A program made the position numbers and the translations under genes. From assembly GCF_030294945.1 (NCBI RefSeq), contig NZ_AP018448.1, positions 3,038,001 through 3,102,000 on the forward strand: 64,000 bases of DNA, given 5' to 3'. The number at the start of each line of letters is the position of its first letter. The stretch's first letter is position 1. This DNA comes from Streptomyces graminofaciens (GTDB taxonomy: Bacteria; Actinomycetota; Actinomycetes; Streptomycetales; Streptomycetaceae). The notes under the pieces were generated by a model. That model was not told the origin of the DNA and ran no database searches. It was given only the letters and a program-made list of their open reading frames with translations. Below, piece by piece: positions 1 through 6,735 of the stretch.

Positions 1-452
1 CTCAGGGCGCGGCGGGCGGTGTTGTCCGCGGCGCACTCCGGGCACAGCCGGTGATAGAAGGAGTCGACCTGTCGATAGGGCGTCTTGCAGACATAGCAGG
101 TGCGTGGCTTACGAAAGACACCGACGCTCGCCTCCCCGCTCGTCGCGGCTCCGCCAGGCGGCCCCAGCGCCGTCAGCGGCGCGTCCTCGCGGCGCTCCAG
201 CGCACCGGTCGCCGTCGCGGCCATCGCGGCGGCATCGGCGGCCGAGCGCTCGACGCCGAGGGCCTTGCGGCGACGCAGCCGACCGTCACGGACGAAGGAC
301 GCGGCGACCTGCTCGGCCCTCAACCGCGCCGGGTCGTCGACCGGCAGCGCCCGCAGCCTGCCGACCGTACGGTGGAAGGCCGCAAGCTCCTGCTCGGTGA
401 TCGGCGTGATCCCGCCGGCCCCAAGGGTCCCGTCGCCGTTGCTCTCACTCAT
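1..452 (-). CDS. SDR-family oxidoreductase with N-terminal zinc ribbon (partial)
   Basis: The frame is open from an ATG at 452 to the window edge, so only the first 150 residues are visible and the C-terminus is missing. Residues 1-110 form a charged, alanine-rich leader. At about residues 120-145 there is a zinc-ribbon pattern, CYVCKTPY followed by H-R-L-C-P-E-C. I recall this short ribbon in a group of large bacterial short-chain dehydrogenases, where it directly precedes the Rossmann domain, but that domain lies outside the window. The zinc ribbon is seen; the SDR assignment rests on family memory. The tRNA gene lies just upstream on the same strand. Confidence 0.5.
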   Translation of the reverse strand, partial: MSESNGDGTLGAGGITPITEQELAAFHRTVGRLRALPVDDPARLRAEQVAASFVRDGRLRRRKALGVERSAADAAAMAATATGALERREDAPLTALGPPGGAATSGEASVGVFRKPRTCYVCKTPYRQVDSFYHRLCPECAADNTARRAL

Positions 453-494
453 GTGTCCCGCCCTCGATGTACCCGAGCCGGACGTACGCAACGG

Positions 495-567
495 TCCGGA
501 CGACCGGATTCGAACCGGTGTTCTCCGCCTTGAAAGGGCGGTGCGCCTGCCTCTGCGCTACGTCCGG
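495..567 (-). tRNA. tRNA-Glu (anticodon UUC)
   Basis: A complete 73-nt cloverleaf reads on the minus strand. The acceptor stem is CCGGACG/CGTCCGG, the D stem GCGC/GCGC, the anticodon stem CCGCC/GGCGG with loop CTTTCAA (anticodon TTC), and the T stem ACCGG/CCGGT with the invariant TTCGAAT loop. The discriminator base is A. The 3' CCA is not encoded, which is common in Streptomyces. The first acceptor pair is C1-G72, which is unusual for a glutamate tRNA. Confidence 0.88.
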
Positions 568-685
568 ACCGCGCCCCTGAATCCTAGGCAACCGACTCCG
601 TCGCACCCAACCGATTTACGGGCCGCACGACAGGGACGTCTTCGACAGGGAAGCCTTCGATCGGCAGGGCTGCGACGGGGGGCGG

Positions 686-934
686 CTAGCTGGGGTCGGC
701 ACGCCTGAGACTCAGGCGTTCCTTCTCCGACAGGCCGCCCCAGACTCCGAAGCGCTCGTCGTTGGTGAGGGCGTAGTCGAGACAGGCGGGGCGCATCTCG
801 CACATCCCGCAGATGCGCTTCGCCTCGCGCACCGAGCTGCCCGGCTCGGGGAAGAAGAAGTCGGCACCCGTCTGCGCGCACAGCGCCCGCTCCTGCCAGT
901 TGACGTCGGGTGGGGTCATCGTGTCGTTGTGCAT
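686..934 (-). CDS. wblH: WhiB-like (Wbl) iron-sulfur transcription factor
   Basis: An 82-residue Wbl protein. Four cysteines at residues 19, 42, 45 and 51 give the C-X22-C-X2-C-X5-C arrangement that holds a [4Fe-4S] cluster. The G-V-W-G-G turn follows at residues 63-67, then a short basic tail that contacts DNA. The segment WQERALCAQT resembles WhiB itself. Wbl proteins act with the principal sigma factor in development, antibiotic or redox control. The start is uncertain: an internal ATG at 919 would give a 77-residue protein, and neither start has a good Shine-Dalgarno sequence. The wblH symbol is from recalled S. coelicolor synteny (wbl gene, laccase and pca cluster close together), not from a search. 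Confidence 0.85.
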   Translation of the reverse strand: MHNDTMTPPDVNWQERALCAQTGADFFFPEPGSSVREAKRICGMCEMRPACLDYALTNDERFGVWGGLSEKERLSLRRADPS

Positions 935-1215
935 GCACAGGATGGTGCCCGGCGGCGAAAAACGTTCGATCAACGCCGCATCAACGCGCCGCTTCGCATC
1001 GCGCCCGCGAAACCATGCTGCCCCTGCCCGGCGGGACAGCGCACGGCGGCGCGCGGAGCGGGCGCACACGCGTGCGGTTCCGCTGACCACCCAGTGTCAC
1101 GCTTCCATCGTCCGGCCCCTGCGACGGCGTCCCGGCAGCGATTGTCAGTGGGCGGTGCAAGACTCGGCAGTGCAGGTAACGGGACCCCGCAGAACCACCT
1201 CGGAGGAGGGCGAAG

Positions 1216-2013
1216 ATGCTCACCACCCGTTATGTCACCGGCTCCCCCGTCTGGGTCGACCTCGGCACCCCCGACATGGACGGCGCAAGTGCCTTCTACC
1301 GCGATCTCCTCGGCTGGGAGTTCCGGTCGGGCGGCCCCGAGATGGGCGGATACGGCTTCTTCCAGCTGGACGGCCGGACCGCCGCGGCCGGTATGCAGAA
1401 CCCACCGGAGCAGGGCCCGCCGTCCTGGAACGTGTACTTCCAGACGCCGGACGCCGACGCCACGGCCAAGGCGGCCGAGCAGGCGCACGGTTCGGTCCTC
1501 ATGCAGCCCATGGACGTGATGGACCAGGGACGGATGGCGATCCTCGGCGACCGTGCGGGTGCGCCCTTCGGCATCTGGCAGCCGGCGGCCAACAAGGGCC
1601 TCGGCGTGGTCCAGGAGCCGGGTTCGCTGTGCTGGCTGGAGCTGTACACCCCTGATCTGCCCGCGGCGGCCGGGTTCTACAACGCCGTGTTCGGCTGGGA
1701 GACCTCGGCGATCGACTTCGAAGGGAGCTCCTACACCTGCGTCAACCCGGCGGGGACCGAGCCGGAGGCCATGTTCGGCGGCATCGTCCCGCTGTCCGAC
1801 GACCCGACGGAGGCCGAGTCCGGACCGTACTGGCTGCCGTACTTCGAGGTCGCCGACACGGACGTCGTGGTGAGCAAGGCGCTGGAGCGGGACGGCAAGG
1901 TTCGTATGCCCGCCACGGACCTGGAGGGCGTGGGCCGCATCGCCAAGCTCGCCGACCCGTACGGGGCACGGTTCGCGGTGATCAAGAGCACGCCGCGGCA
2001 ACAGCAGGACTGA
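1216..2013 (+). CDS. Two-domain VOC (glyoxalase/bleomycin-resistance) family protein
   Basis: A 265-residue protein built of two tandem vicinal-oxygen-chelate units, about residues 8-122 and 137-258. Each unit carries the family's F-Y-x-x-L/V-F-G-W-E segment (FYRDLLGWEF and FYNAVFGWET) and ends in a D-P/R-x-G-A-x-F-x-I/V strand. A strong GGAGGAGG ribosome-binding site precedes the ATG. The substrate cannot be inferred. Such proteins in actinomycetes are usually annotated as hydroxylase-like or glyoxalase-like. The gene is monocistronic; the 281 bases upstream, between it and the Wbl gene, should hold both divergent promoters, but no clear -10/-35 pair is visible. Confidence 0.85.
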   Translation: MLTTRYVTGSPVWVDLGTPDMDGASAFYRDLLGWEFRSGGPEMGGYGFFQLDGRTAAAGMQNPPEQGPPSWNVYFQTPDADATAKAAEQAHGSVLMQPMDVMDQGRMAILGDRAGAPFGIWQPAANKGLGVVQEPGSLCWLELYTPDLPAAAGFYNAVFGWETSAIDFEGSSYTCVNPAGTEPEAMFGGIVPLSDDPTEAESGPYWLPYFEVADTDVVVSKALERDGKVRMPATDLEGVGRIAKLADPYGARFAVIKSTPRQQQD

Positions 2014-2106
2014 CCAGCCGAAGAGCCCTGGCCGACCGGGTTCGGTGTCCTCCGCCCGGTCGGCCTTTCCTCAGCATCCACGCCCACCCGGCTCAGCGGA
2101 GGGTTC

Positions 2107-2120
2107 TGAGAGCGCTCTCA
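2107..2120. promoter_or_regulatory. LacI-type operator upstream of the GH64 gene
   Basis: TGAGAGCGCTCTCA is a perfect 14-bp palindrome with the central CG pair typical of LacI-family operators, 114 bp upstream of the GH64 start. A 12/14 match lies in front of the LacI gene that follows, which implies that this regulator controls both. It resembles the Streptomyces CebR box (TGGGAGCGCTCCCA) with A/T substituted at one symmetric pair. Confidence 0.75.
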
Positions 2121-2233
2121 ACAAGACCTGCCGCAAGCCTTGACGCCTCAACTGCCCCTGGGAACAGTGGACGCACCGCAGCAGGGGCCCCACCCCCTGT
2201 GCCTCCACTCCCCCACGTCCCAGGAGGCCCACC

Positions 2234-3451
2234 GTGATCTCACGCCGTCTGTTCCTCGCCGGAACCGCCACCGCCGTCGGCACCACCGCCCTCGGGAGCG
2301 CTCTCGGCCCACCCGCCTCCGCAGCCCCGGCCACCTGTCAACTCGTCCTGCGGAACGCCTCGTTGCCGGGCACGGTCCGGGCGTACGTCACCGGGCACGA
2401 GCGGGCGACCGGCGCGTGGGTGCTGCTGCGGGCCGACGGCAGCCTCTACCGCCCGGCCTCGCCCTCGGCGCCGCAGACCCCGCTGCCGGTGGACTGTTCC
2501 ATCCCGCTCGGCGCGGCGGGCTCGGTCCCGACCCTGCTGCCCCTGCCTCAGATGTACGGTGCCCGGGTCTACTTCGTGCGCGACGGCGCCCTCGACTTCT
2601 TCGTCAACCCGGGCCCGGCGCTGGTGGAGCCCGCCTTCGCCACGGCTTCCGATCCCAACTACGGCAAGACGTGGTCGTTCTGCGAGTTCACGTTCGACAC
2701 CACGCAGTTGTTCGCCAACATCAGCTATGTCGACCTGGTGACGGCCCTGCCGATCGGGCTGACGTTGGAGGGCGACGCCACGCACACGGTCGCGCCGCTG
2801 CCCGACGGTGCCGTGGACCGGATCGCCGCGGACCTCGTGACGCAGGCCGCGGCCGACGGCCAGCCGTGGGACCGGCTCGTCATCCGGGGCGGCGACGGCA
2901 GGGCCCTTCGGGTCGTCTCCCCGCAGAACCTGATGGCGCCGTACTTCGACCGACCCGACCAGATGCCGTTCCGCGCGTACTGGGACGCCTATGTCGACCA
3001 GGTCTGGGCGAAGTACCGGTCGACGGACCTGAGCGTCGACCTCCAGGACGGCCGTGGTGTGCTCACCGGCCGGGTCACCGGTGACACACTCACCTTCACC
3101 GGCGACCACTCCTTCGCGAAGCCGGCCTCGAAGGACGTCTTCACCTGCAACCACGGCCCGTTCGCCAACAACCCGGGCGACTCCGACACCAAGAAGGCCC
3201 TCCTCGCCCGCCTCGCCGCCGGCTTCAACCGCTCCCTGATGCTCACCCACCCCACGCAGCCCGGCGGGGCGACCTCGTCCGACTACTACCGGGGTGCCGT
3301 GACCAACCACTGGGCGCGTGTGGTGCACGCCAACTCGCCCATCGGGTACGCGTTCCCGTACGACGACGTACGTCCCGACGGGCAGCCGGACGTGTCGGGC
3401 GCGGCACACGACGGCAACCCCCGGCGGTTCACCGTGACGGTCGGCGCGTGA
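2234..3451 (+). CDS. Secreted GH64 beta-1,3-glucanase
   Basis: A 405-residue secreted glycoside hydrolase family 64 enzyme (laminaripentaose-producing endo-beta-1,3-glucanase type), which cleaves beta-1,3-glucan such as fungal wall or callose. Residues 1-31 are a signal peptide with an RR pair (MISRRLFLAG) ending A-S-A-A-P, so Tat or Sec export is possible. The catalytic segment SFCEFTFD...YVDLV places Glu151 and Asp167 sixteen residues apart, the same spacing as Glu154/Asp170 recalled for the Streptomyces LPHase. No carbohydrate-binding module is attached. The start has an AGGAGG site. The palindromes at 2107 and 2293 and the convergent LacI gene suggest repression relieved by glucan breakdown products. 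Confidence 0.85.
   Translation: MISRRLFLAGTATAVGTTALGSALGPPASAAPATCQLVLRNASLPGTVRAYVTGHERATGAWVLLRADGSLYRPASPSAPQTPLPVDCSIPLGAAGSVPTLLPLPQMYGARVYFVRDGALDFFVNPGPALVEPAFATASDPNYGKTWSFCEFTFDTTQLFANISYVDLVTALPIGLTLEGDATHTVAPLPDGAVDRIAADLVTQAAADGQPWDRLVIRGGDGRALRVVSPQNLMAPYFDRPDQMPFRAYWDAYVDQVWAKYRSTDLSVDLQDGRGVLTGRVTGDTLTFTGDHSFAKPASKDVFTCNHGPFANNPGDSDTKKALLARLAAGFNRSLMLTHPTQPGGATSSDYYRGAVTNHWARVVHANSPIGYAFPYDDVRPDGQPDVSGAAHDGNPRRFTVTVGA
2293..2306. promoter_or_regulatory. Possible second, intragenic LacI operator
   Basis: CGGGAGCGCTCTCG matches the upstream palindrome at 11 of 14 positions and lies inside the signal-peptide codons of the GH64 gene. An operator within the coding sequence would add a roadblock or loop partner. 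The match may be chance, given the GC content. Confidence 0.3.
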
Positions 3452-3468
3452 ACGTCGTGGCGCGGTGG

Positions 3469-4536
3469 TCAGGCGGAGGCGCGTCGCACCAGCGTGGTCG
3501 GCAGGACGACACTGGACGGCGGTGCGCCTGCGATGTCCTCCACCGCGTCCTCCCGCCCCCGCCGCTCCAGACCACGCAGCAGCAGGCGGGCCATCAGCCG
3601 ACCCATCTCCTCTATGTCCTGACGGACCGTCGTCAGCGGTGGGTCGGTCTGCTCGGCCACGGGCAGCATGTCGTCGAAGCCGATCACGGCGACGTCCTCG
3701 GGAACCCGGCGCCCCCGCTCACGCAGCACGCGCAGGGCGCCGGAGGCCGCCAGGTCGTTGGCGGCGAACACCGCGTCCAGGTCCGGGCAGCGGTCGAGGA
3801 GTTCCCGCATCGCGCGCTCCCCGCCGGCGGGGGTGAAGTCGCCTTCCGCGATCAGCCGCGGGTCGGCGTCCACCATGACGTCCCGGAACCCGTCGAGCCG
3901 GTCCACCGCGGAAGTCTGGTCGAGGGGCCCGGCGATATGGGCGACGCGAACGCGGCCGAGGCCGACGAGATGCCGTACGGCGTCCCGGGCGCCGCCCCGG
4001 TTGTCGCTGTCGACGTACACCGTGGGCGTGGCGGGCTCCGCGCTGCGCGTACCGTCCTGCCAGCCGGGCCGGCCGCCGAACACGGTCGGCACCCCTGCAC
4101 CGCGGATCAGGCCGGGCAGCGGGTCGTCCAGGTGGAGGGAGAAGACGAGCGCGCCGTCGACATGCCCGCCCGCGAGATAGCGCCCCACCCGGGCGTAGTC
4201 CTCGCGCCCCTCGGTGAGCAGCAGCACCAGCTGGGAGTCATGGGCGGTCAACTCCTTGCTGATGCCCCGGAGTTGGAGGGCGAAGAAGGGGTCGGCGAAG
4301 ACCCTGGTCTCCGGTTCGGCGATCACGACGGCCACGGCGTCATGCCGCCGGGTGACGAGGCTGCGCGCTGCCTGGTTCGGTACGTAGCCGAGCTCCTCGA
4401 CGGCCCGCCGTACCCGCTCCACGAGCGGCTCCCGCACTCCCTCGCTCCCGTTCACGACCCGTGACACGGTCGCCCGCGACACCCCGGCCCGCGCGGCCAC
4501 GGCCTCCAGCGTGGGACGCGACGCTGTCTCGGTCAC
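3469..4536 (-). CDS. LacI-family repressor of the GH64 locus
   Basis: A 355-residue LacI/GalR regulator. The N-terminal HTH is at residues 8-28 (LEAVAARAGVSRATVSRVVN), with the hinge helix NQAARSLV around 50-57, followed by a periplasmic-binding-like effector domain ending in the usual FDDM...PLTTVRQ region. I chose the GTG at 4536 because GGAGGAG lies 7 bases upstream; longer in-frame versions would add an unconserved leader. It converges on the GH64 gene with an 18-bp gap. A 12/14 copy of the GH64 operator lies in its own leader, consistent with autoregulation. The inducer is probably a small beta-glucan oligosaccharide, inferred only from the neighbour. Confidence 0.9.
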   Translation of the reverse strand: MTETASRPTLEAVAARAGVSRATVSRVVNGSEGVREPLVERVRRAVEELGYVPNQAARSLVTRRHDAVAVVIAEPETRVFADPFFALQLRGISKELTAHDSQLVLLLTEGREDYARVGRYLAGGHVDGALVFSLHLDDPLPGLIRGAGVPTVFGGRPGWQDGTRSAEPATPTVYVDSDNRGGARDAVRHLVGLGRVRVAHIAGPLDQTSAVDRLDGFRDVMVDADPRLIAEGDFTPAGGERAMRELLDRCPDLDAVFAANDLAASGALRVLRERGRRVPEDVAVIGFDDMLPVAEQTDPPLTTVRQDIEEMGRLMARLLLRGLERRGREDAVEDIAGAPPSSVVLPTTLVRRASA

Positions 4537-4591
4537 TTCGGGACTCCTCCAGAGCGGTTGCGGATCAGGATAGCCCCGGGGAGGGAGCTGT

Positions 4592-4605
4592 TGAGAGCGC
4601 TCCCC
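4592..4605. promoter_or_regulatory. LacI operator in the repressor's own leader
   Basis: TGAGAGCGCTCCCC matches the GH64 palindrome at 12 of 14 positions and is 56 bp upstream of the LacI start, between it and the divergent gene at 4690. It therefore could affect both directions. Confidence 0.6.
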
Positions 4606-4689
4606 GATCACCGAAACCGCTTGTCGAAATCCAGTTGCACCGCGCATCGGTGTCCGAAGAAGATCGCCGCATGACAACGAGAAAGGCCC

Positions 4690-5556
4690 ATGCGGTCTGA
4701 GCGCCTCACGCCGTACGCCCGTCTGCCGCGCGCGTACCGCGATCTGCATCTGATCCATACGACCGTCGACGCGTTCGGCCGCGCCCATTGGCTGCTGCGC
4801 GAGTCGGCGGATCCTCCGGACCCGTACGACGCGGTGGTCGTCACGGTCACGGACGGCAGCCCCCACACCACCCCGCTCAGCTCGGTGGTGCCTCGCCGCC
4901 CCCGCCTCGATTCGCTCCCGGACGGCGGCTTCGTGCTCGCCGACGCCCGCAGTCGCGAGGGTGACGACCAGGTGCAGGTCATCGACGCGTTGGGGCGTCC
5001 GTCATGGACGTTCCGCGTGGGCGACGGCATCGAGCACCTGATGACGGACGAGTCAGGCGACCTGTGGGTCGGTTACTTCGACGAGGGCATCTTCGGCGAC
5101 CCGCTCAGCGCACCGGGCGCACGCCGCTGGAGCAGCACGGGCGATCCCCTGTGGGAGTACGGTCCACCGGCCGGCACCGACGGGATCGCGGACTGCTACG
5201 CCCTCAACGTGGACCGTCGAGCGGCGTGGGTGTACCCGTATACGCAGTTCCCGCTGGTGGAGGTGCGCGGCGACGACCCGCCCCGCGTGCGGACGACGCG
5301 GGTGCAGGGCGCGACCGGCGTGGCGGTGCACGGCGAACGCGTCGCGTTCCTCGGCGGCTACCGGGCCGACCGTGACAGGCTCGTCCTGGGCTCCCTCACC
5401 GAGAGTTCGGTCGAGACCGTGACGACCACCCGTCTGACCCACCGGGACGGCTCCCCGCTGGACCGCCGGTTCCGTGTCGTGTCGCGCGGCTCGCGCGTCT
5501 ACGTCCGGGAGGAACCGTTCACCGAGTGGCACGTGCTGGACATCGGCGAACTCTGA
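4690..5556 (+). CDS. Hypothetical protein, WD/YVTN-like propeller character
   Basis: A 288-residue soluble protein with no signal peptide or membrane segment, and no family I can name. Repeated short strands of the D-x-x-G-R-P-x-W-x-F/G-D-L-W-V-G-Y kind, spaced about 40-50 residues apart, suggest a beta-propeller-like fold. A short AAAGG precedes the ATG. Oddly, a 9-codon reading frame beginning at 4671 overlaps the start and could couple or attenuate translation. It is divergent from the LacI gene and shares its operator region. No function is proposed. Confidence 0.7.
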   Translation: MRSERLTPYARLPRAYRDLHLIHTTVDAFGRAHWLLRESADPPDPYDAVVVTVTDGSPHTTPLSSVVPRRPRLDSLPDGGFVLADARSREGDDQVQVIDALGRPSWTFRVGDGIEHLMTDESGDLWVGYFDEGIFGDPLSAPGARRWSSTGDPLWEYGPPAGTDGIADCYALNVDRRAAWVYPYTQFPLVEVRGDDPPRVRTTRVQGATGVAVHGERVAFLGGYRADRDRLVLGSLTESSVETVTTTRLTHRDGSPLDRRFRVVSRGSRVYVREEPFTEWHVLDIGEL

Positions 5557-5572
5557 GTTCCGGGCCGATCCC

Positions 5573-6544
5573 TCAGTGCGCGTGCTCCCCGTGCGGCTCG
5601 TACCCCGGAATCGTGCCGTCCGGCTTGCGTACCAGGAACAGGCCCGCCATGCCCATGTCGGAGTGACTCTGGACGTGGCAGTGGTACATCCACGCGCCGG
5701 CGCCCACACCCTCACCCGCGATCACCTGGAAGCCGAAGGAGTCCGCGGGGCCGACGATCTTGTTGTCGATGACCTGGCTGGGGTCGTCGGGGCCGGTCAG
5801 TTGGCCGGTGCGGTTGTCGGCCCAGCGATGACCGTGCAGATGGAACGTGTGGTAGTACTCGCCGTGCGTGATGACGACGAACTCGACACGGTCGCCGACG
5901 GTCGCGTCGAAGTTCGGGCCCGAGTGGGCCCGTTTGTTGTTGATCAGCATGTCGTTGAACACGACGGTGACGGTCTTGTCCGGGAGGGTGTCGCCCTTGC
6001 GGCGGACGATCACCGGGCCGTAGAGGCCCTTGCGGATGCCGCCCGTGCCGTGTTCGGTGCCGACGACGTGGTCGTGGTAGTGCCAGTACCCCGCGCTGCC
6101 CGCCCGGTAGGTACCGTCCTTGCGGGTGTCGGGGGCGTGGGTGCGCCAGGTGTAGGTGCGGGTGCCGCCGGGCTCGACGTCGCTCCTGTTCAACTTCGTG
6201 CCGTCGCTGGAAAACTCGTAGTCCAGGCCGTGGACGTGCAGGCTCGCCGCCACATCCATGGTGTTCTCGAACTCGATGTGCAGTGTGTCACCCTCGTTGA
6301 GCTCGATCAGCGGGCCCGGGATCGAGGCCTTGCCCTTCTCGAAGCCGTAGCCCATCTGTCCGCCGGGCAGCCTCTCGGCGTACATCTTGATGCGCTTGAC
6401 CTCGCCGCCGGCGGGGGCCTCCTTCGCCGCCCCTTCGGCGCTCGCGGCCGCGGCGGTACTTTCCGCCTCGGGGGCGATGGACAACGATGTCGCGACGGCC
6501 GCGCCACCCAGCAGCACCCGACGGTTGAACCCGCGTCTGTCCAT
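5573..6544 (-). CDS. Two-domain small laccase (SLAC-type multicopper oxidase)
   Basis: A 323-residue exported copper oxidase that oxidises phenols with O2. It starts with a Tat signal ([14 protein letters not shown]). All copper-binding stretches are visible: HVHGLD and HYHDH in domain 1, HTFHLHGH and [12 protein letters not shown] in domain 2, which is the two-domain architecture that works as a trimer. It closely resembles my recollection of S. coelicolor SLAC (SCO6712). The ATG at 6544 has a GAGGAG site. It is divergent from the ThuA-dehydrogenase gene, sharing 191 bp of AT-richer intergenic DNA. The protein ends in a short His-containing tail, shorter than that of SLAC. Confidence 0.95.
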   Translation of the reverse strand: MDRRGFNRRVLLGGAAVATSLSIAPEAESTAAAASAEGAAKEAPAGGEVKRIKMYAERLPGGQMGYGFEKGKASIPGPLIELNEGDTLHIEFENTMDVAASLHVHGLDYEFSSDGTKLNRSDVEPGGTRTYTWRTHAPDTRKDGTYRAGSAGYWHYHDHVVGTEHGTGGIRKGLYGPVIVRRKGDTLPDKTVTVVFNDMLINNKRAHSGPNFDATVGDRVEFVVITHGEYYHTFHLHGHRWADNRTGQLTGPDDPSQVIDNKIVGPADSFGFQVIAGEGVGAGAWMYHCHVQSHSDMGMAGLFLVRKPDGTIPGYEPHGEHAH

Positions 6545-6735
6545 GCTGAACTCCTCACTCGGATACGGAATCTTGCCGCAGACGCACCTGTGATCAACCT
6601 GTGCGACGGTAGCGGCCGCACAACTGTTTATCCACTCTAAGGACAAAGTTCATGCCATTGCGGTCATAGGTATTGGCGAGTCGCACAAAGGGGTCTAGCT
6701 TCCTTGGCGCTGCTGCCGTGACCGAGGAGGTGCCC

